This document shows positions 60,917-64,000 of a DNA stretch of 64,000 nucleotides, piece after piece. This stretch comes from Chitinophaga barathri (GTDB lineage: Bacteria > Bacteroidota > Bacteroidia > Chitinophagales > Chitinophagaceae): contig NZ_RMBX01000007.1 of assembly GCF_003807585.1 (NCBI RefSeq), positions 310,001-374,000 on the forward strand. The letters run 5' to 3'. Each line of letters starts with the position of its first letter. Position 1 is the stretch's first letter. The position numbers and the translations under genes are program-made. The notes below the pieces were generated by a model. That model was not told the DNA's origin. It was given only the letters and a program-made list of their open reading frames with translations, and did no database searches.

Positions 60917-61231
60917 TCAATTGGTTTTGGGGGGTACGGGCACGATAAACAGGTCTTCATCGTCCTTTTTCATCCGGTATTGTTCCCGGGCGAATTTTTC
61001 GAGCTTTTCGGGGCTGGAAAGCAGTTCGTACTGGTCCTGCCGGGCACGTTCTATTTCCTGCTGGTAAAAGGTTTTCTGGTTTTCAAGCTGGTTCACTTCT
61101 GAATACAGCTCGTATTGGGCGAGGAAGTTGTGGCGGTCCAGGAACACGAGCCAGGCAAGGAAGAGGATACCCGCTACAATGTATTTGTTGCGGAGCCAGG
61201 CAGGCACTTTAAATCGCTTCTTCGTTTCCAT
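60917..61231 (-). CDS. FtsB/DivIC septum-formation protein
   Basis: A 104-residue bitopic protein: a basic cytosolic start (ETKKRFKVPAWLRN), one TM (YIVAGILFLAWLVFL), then a periplasmic coiled coil (YSEVNQLENQKTFYQQEIER) and FAREQYRMKKDDEDLFIVP, the family's conserved end. It takes part in the division complex. It follows enolase on the same strand by ~90 bases, an arrangement common in bacteria. Confidence 0.88.
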   Translation of the reverse strand: METKKRFKVPAWLRNKYIVAGILFLAWLVFLDRHNFLAQYELYSEVNQLENQKTFYQQEIERARQDQYELLSSPEKLEKFAREQYRMKKDDEDLFIVPVPPKTN

Positions 61232-61250
61232 GTTCGCCGGGTTTTAAGAT

Positions 61251-61276
61251 CAGGGTACCGCATAAACGGTACCCTG
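61251..61276. other. Hairpin between enolase and FtsB
   Basis: Ten-bp perfect stem CAGGGTACCG / CGGTACCCTG with a 6-base loop. No strong T tract follows on the minus strand, so it may be a weak terminator or an mRNA-processing site. Confidence 0.5.
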
Positions 61277-61322
61277 AATGAGTTGTATTGACCACTAAAA
61301 AATAAACGCCGTAATCCGGATA

Positions 61323-62615
61323 TTATTTCTTACCAAATTTAATTGAATTTTTCGGATAAAACGCGCTGCTGTCCAGTGCTTCTTCGATGCGGAGCAGCTG
61401 GTTGTATTTGGCCATACGGTCGGTACGGCTGGCGGATCCGGTTTTGATCTGGCCGCAGTTCAGCGCCACAGCGAGGTCCGCGATGGTGGTATCTTCGGTT
61501 TCGCCGGAACGGTGGCTCATGATGGAGGTATAACCCGCCTTGTGCGCCATGGATACCGCGTTGATGGTTTCAGTCACGGTGCCGATCTGGTTTACTTTTA
61601 CCAGGATGCTGTTCGCGATCTGCTGGTCGATACCTTGTTTCAGGCGTTTTACGTTGGTTACGAACAGGTCGTCGCCTACCAGCTGGCAGGTGGAGCCGAT
61701 GGATTCGGTCAGTTTTTTCCAGCCGTTCCAGTCATCTTCCGCCATACCGTCTTCGATGGAGAGGATGGGGTATTTTTTGGTCCACTCTGTCCAGTAAGCC
61801 ACCATCTCATCGCTGGAGATGATCTTCTGTGAGCTTTTGTAGAACTTGTACGTGTTGTCTTTATCGTTATACATCTCGCTGCTGGCTGCGTCCAGGGCGA
61901 TGCCGATCTGGCTGCCCGCTTTGTAGCCTGCTGCTTCGATAGCCAGCAGTACGGTTTCGATGGCTTCTTCGTTGCTCTGGATCTCAGGAGCAAAACCGCC
62001 TTCGTCGCCTACGTTTGTGCTGTAACCTTTCTTTTTCAGCACGGATTTCAGGTGGTGGAAGATTTCCACGCCCCAGCGGAGGCCTTCAGAGAATGAATCG
62101 GCGCCTACGGGCACGATCATAAATTCCTGGAAGTCGATCTTGTTATCCGCGTGCGCACCGCCGTTCACGATGTTCATCAGGGGGATAGGGAGGGTGGTAG
62201 CGTTTACGCCGCCGAGGTAGCGGAACAGGGGCAGGCCGAATGCTTCGGATGCTGCTTTGGCTACGGCCATGGATACGGCCAGGGTAGCGTTTGCGCCCAG
62301 TTTGGCTTTATTTTCGGTACCGTCCAGTTCAATCAGGAGTTTGTCCACGCCAGCCTGGTCGCTGATGTCCCAGCCGATCAGCTCGTCCGCGATCACTTCA
62401 TTTACATTGGTCACCGCTTTGATCACGCCTTTCCCAAGGTATGCACCTTTGTCACCATCACGCAGCTCCACCGCTTCGTGTTTCCCCGTGGAAGCGCCTG
62501 ATGGCACTGCGGCCCTGCCTACGTGGCCGTCTTCCGTGGTTACGTCTACTTCCACCGTGGGATTGCCGCGGCTGTCTAAAATCTGTCTGGCATGGATCTC
62601 TGAAATGATACTCAT
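61323..62615 (-). CDS. eno: Enolase (phosphopyruvate hydratase)
   Basis: A 430-residue glycolytic enzyme converting 2-phosphoglycerate to phosphoenolpyruvate. Full-length motifs: QILDSRGNPTVEVDV, IPLMNIVNGGAHADNKIDFQ, IEDGMAEDDW, VKVNQIGTVTE with the catalytic Lys, SHRSGETEDTTIADLAVA, and RMAKYNQLLRIEE. It is upstream of ftsB on one strand. Confidence 0.97.
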   Translation of the reverse strand: MSIISEIHARQILDSRGNPTVEVDVTTEDGHVGRAAVPSGASTGKHEAVELRDGDKGAYLGKGVIKAVTNVNEVIADELIGWDISDQAGVDKLLIELDGTENKAKLGANATLAVSMAVAKAASEAFGLPLFRYLGGVNATTLPIPLMNIVNGGAHADNKIDFQEFMIVPVGADSFSEGLRWGVEIFHHLKSVLKKKGYSTNVGDEGGFAPEIQSNEEAIETVLLAIEAAGYKAGSQIGIALDAASSEMYNDKDNTYKFYKSSQKIISSDEMVAYWTEWTKKYPILSIEDGMAEDDWNGWKKLTESIGSTCQLVGDDLFVTNVKRLKQGIDQQIANSILVKVNQIGTVTETINAVSMAHKAGYTSIMSHRSGETEDTTIADLAVALNCGQIKTGSASRTDRMAKYNQLLRIEEALDSSAFYPKNSIKFGKK

Positions 62616-62695
62616 GGGTAAAATTTTTTATTGTAAAATGTAAGAAAAAGTGAATCCGATCCGCCGGCGGGCGTCATCCCCCACCTGCTTTACCA

Positions 62696-63598
62696 CTAGT
62701 TTGTCAACTCCCTGAACACATCTTCCAGCGACTGCGAATTGCTGTGCAAAGAAAGGATGTTCCGGTTATTTATCAAAGAGAATTGCATGAGGTTTTTGCG
62801 TACTGTTTCCGCGTCCTGGGTATACAACCGCCATACATGCCCTTCTGCGGCCACTGCGCGGGTCACCCCGGGCAGCTGTTCCAGTTCTTCCACGGTGGCG
62901 GCTTCCCCAAAAGTAACCTGAATATAACCGCTGGCCCCCTGCCGGAGGGCGCTGATGGCATCGTCCGCAATGATCTTTCCTTTGTTAATGATCATCACCC
63001 GGCTGCACATCGCCTCCACTTCCTGCATGATATGGGTGCTGAGCATCACGGTTTTATCCTGCCCAAGCTCCCTGATCAGGTGGCGGATCTCCACCAGCTG
63101 GTTCGGGTCCAGGCCGGAGGTAGGCTCGTCCAGGATCAGCACTTCGGGGTTGTGCAGCAGCGCCTGGGCCAGGCCTACGCGCTGTTTGTACCCTTTGGAC
63201 AGGGCGCCGATCTTTTTATGCTGCTCCGGCGTAAGGCCCGTGCGGCGGATCATATCGGAGATCAGCTGCCCGCTTTGCGCGCCCAGCTTGTGCATACCGG
63301 CTGAAAACTCAAGGAATTCCCGGATGTACATATCCGGGTAAAGGGGATTGGCTTCGGGGAGGTAACCTACGCGCCTGCGCACTTCCATGGTGCTTTTAAG
63401 CACGTCGAAGCCGCAAACGGCCGCCTCTCCTTCGGTGGGAGGCAGGTAACCGGTAATGATCTTCATAGTGGTGGACTTCCCGGCGCCATTGGGCCCCAAA
63501 AAGCCCACTATCTCGCCTTTCCGCAGCTCAAATGAGATGCCGTCCACTGCTTTTTGCTCTCCATACAGCTTGGTAAGCTGCGAAACCTTTATAGACAT
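62696..63598 (-). CDS. gldA: Gliding-motility-type ABC transporter ATPase
   Basis: A 300-residue ABC ATPase. Walker A GPNGAGKSTTMKI, Q-loop region RVGYLPEANPLYPDMYIREF, signature LSKGYKQRVGLAQALL, Walker B VLILDEPTSGLDPNQ, and switch His in LSTHIMQEVE. The sequence and C-terminal domain (VTRAVAAEGHVWRLYTQDAE) match GldA of Bacteroidota. The permease GldF/GldG genes are not in the window. GldA was linked to gliding in Flavobacterium; in this organism the role is inferred. Confidence 0.9.
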   Translation of the reverse strand: MSIKVSQLTKLYGEQKAVDGISFELRKGEIVGFLGPNGAGKSTTMKIITGYLPPTEGEAAVCGFDVLKSTMEVRRRVGYLPEANPLYPDMYIREFLEFSAGMHKLGAQSGQLISDMIRRTGLTPEQHKKIGALSKGYKQRVGLAQALLHNPEVLILDEPTSGLDPNQLVEIRHLIRELGQDKTVMLSTHIMQEVEAMCSRVMIINKGKIIADDAISALRQGASGYIQVTFGEAATVEELEQLPGVTRAVAAEGHVWRLYTQDAETVRKNLMQFSLINNRNILSLHSNSQSLEDVFRELTN

Positions 63599-63939
63599 GG
63601 GTACTTTTTGCGGTGTCTAAATTAATTGAAAAAAATAGTTAACCACTAATTCCGGTGCCTCCAAGGTATAAAATTTCGAATGCGCAGGCCCCCGGGGTAA
63701 TGGATTTTCGTTAAGGATGCCCCTGGATTATTGATTTTCAATTAAAACCAGGGCGTTACGAAGCCCTGAAATTTGACATGTATGGGAAAATGTGTAATTT
63801 TACACCTACAATAATTACTACGATGTAGACACTGCCTCTGCGGCAAACACATACTCCGCTCCGCCTTTAGTTATATATTTACACAATACCTGTGTAAAGC
63901 TAGTATACCCGACTATTACCTAAACTTCCAATCTTATCA
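63599..63939. other. Intergenic region between gldA and the last gene
   Basis: It holds GTGTAAttTTACAC, a 6+6 palindrome at 63792-63805, possibly an operator for the gene starting at 63940. Otherwise I see no gene, RNA or terminator here. Confidence 0.35.
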
Positions 63940-64000
63940 ATGGCTAACTTTCTTAAGAAGGCATTGGGTCTTTTCGTGGAATTCGAACCCAATGAACCGC
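63940..64000 (+). CDS. Start of an unidentified gene, cut by the window end
   Basis: ATG at 63940 begins MANFLKKALGLFVEFEPNEP and runs off the window. Only 20 residues are visible, too few to assign a family. Confidence 0.5.
   Translation, partial: MANFLKKALGLFVEFEPNEP

Overview
The window looks like a chromosome segment of a Bacteroidota bacterium, most likely Chitinophagaceae (Chitinophaga-like). Support: a gldA-type gliding ABC ATPase; several -7 boxes of the Bacteroidota form TAnnTTTG; lipoproteins with S-C or G-C lipoboxes; an ECF sigma/FecR pair; families common in that phylum (DUF6134, DUF5993 with DsbB, 2TM, DUF2807); and mostly no Shine-Dalgarno sequence before chromosomal genes. 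Genus is an inference.

Layout. 1-6.2 kb: the 3' part of an RND efflux operon (permease cut by the window edge, then a NodT-like outer-membrane factor), a two-way terminator, and a minus-strand group of a SnoaL-like protein, an AHSA1/SRPBCC protein and a Tex30/KANL3-like hydrolase. 6.2-9.3 kb: an AT-rich island with a DUF4145 protein, a membrane/zinc-ribbon protein and a HEPN-like protein, perhaps an older acquisition.

About 9.3-28.6 kb: a mosaic mobilizable element lying against tRNA-Arg(CCT). It carries a small serine recombinase, a lipoprotein, an Xre/MbcA/ParS-like protein with two related small proteins, a Toprim primase-like protein, ArdC, an outer-membrane protein, a MOBF relaxase-helicase, a tyrosine integrase with DUF4224 partner and an apparently complete attP-like site (tRNA-Lys 3' fragment plus four copies of one 10-11 bp motif), an AT-rich two-gene unit of unknown function, a duplicated ~102-bp hairpin region (oriT candidate), a VirD4-type coupling protein, MobC, a second relaxase, small accessory genes and a large serine recombinase whose last 13 codons lie in the tRNA gene. 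I see no mating-pore genes, so I read it as mobilizable rather than self-transmissible, with two transfer systems and two or three recombination systems.

28.7-64 kb: chromosomal housekeeping and envelope genes. Minus strand: acyl-CoA ligase, 2TM, YceI, PaaN, TPR, DUF1015, serC, phospholipase C-like and DUF502. Plus strand: a tetR-led four-gene RND efflux operon with a palindrome over its promoter, an SGNH hydrolase and an AIM24-family protein. Then an RGG-rich protein fused to a 2H phosphoesterase domain (the most unusual chromosomal gene), an ECF sigma/FecR/DUF2807 cluster, a fused gamma-alpha 2-oxoacid oxidoreductase subunit, DUF6134, DUF5993-DsbB, a Gfo/Idh/MocA oxidoreductase with an MFS permease, endonuclease III, FtsB/DivIC, enolase, gldA and the start of an unidentified gene.

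No rRNA, CRISPR array or complete insertion sequence was seen.
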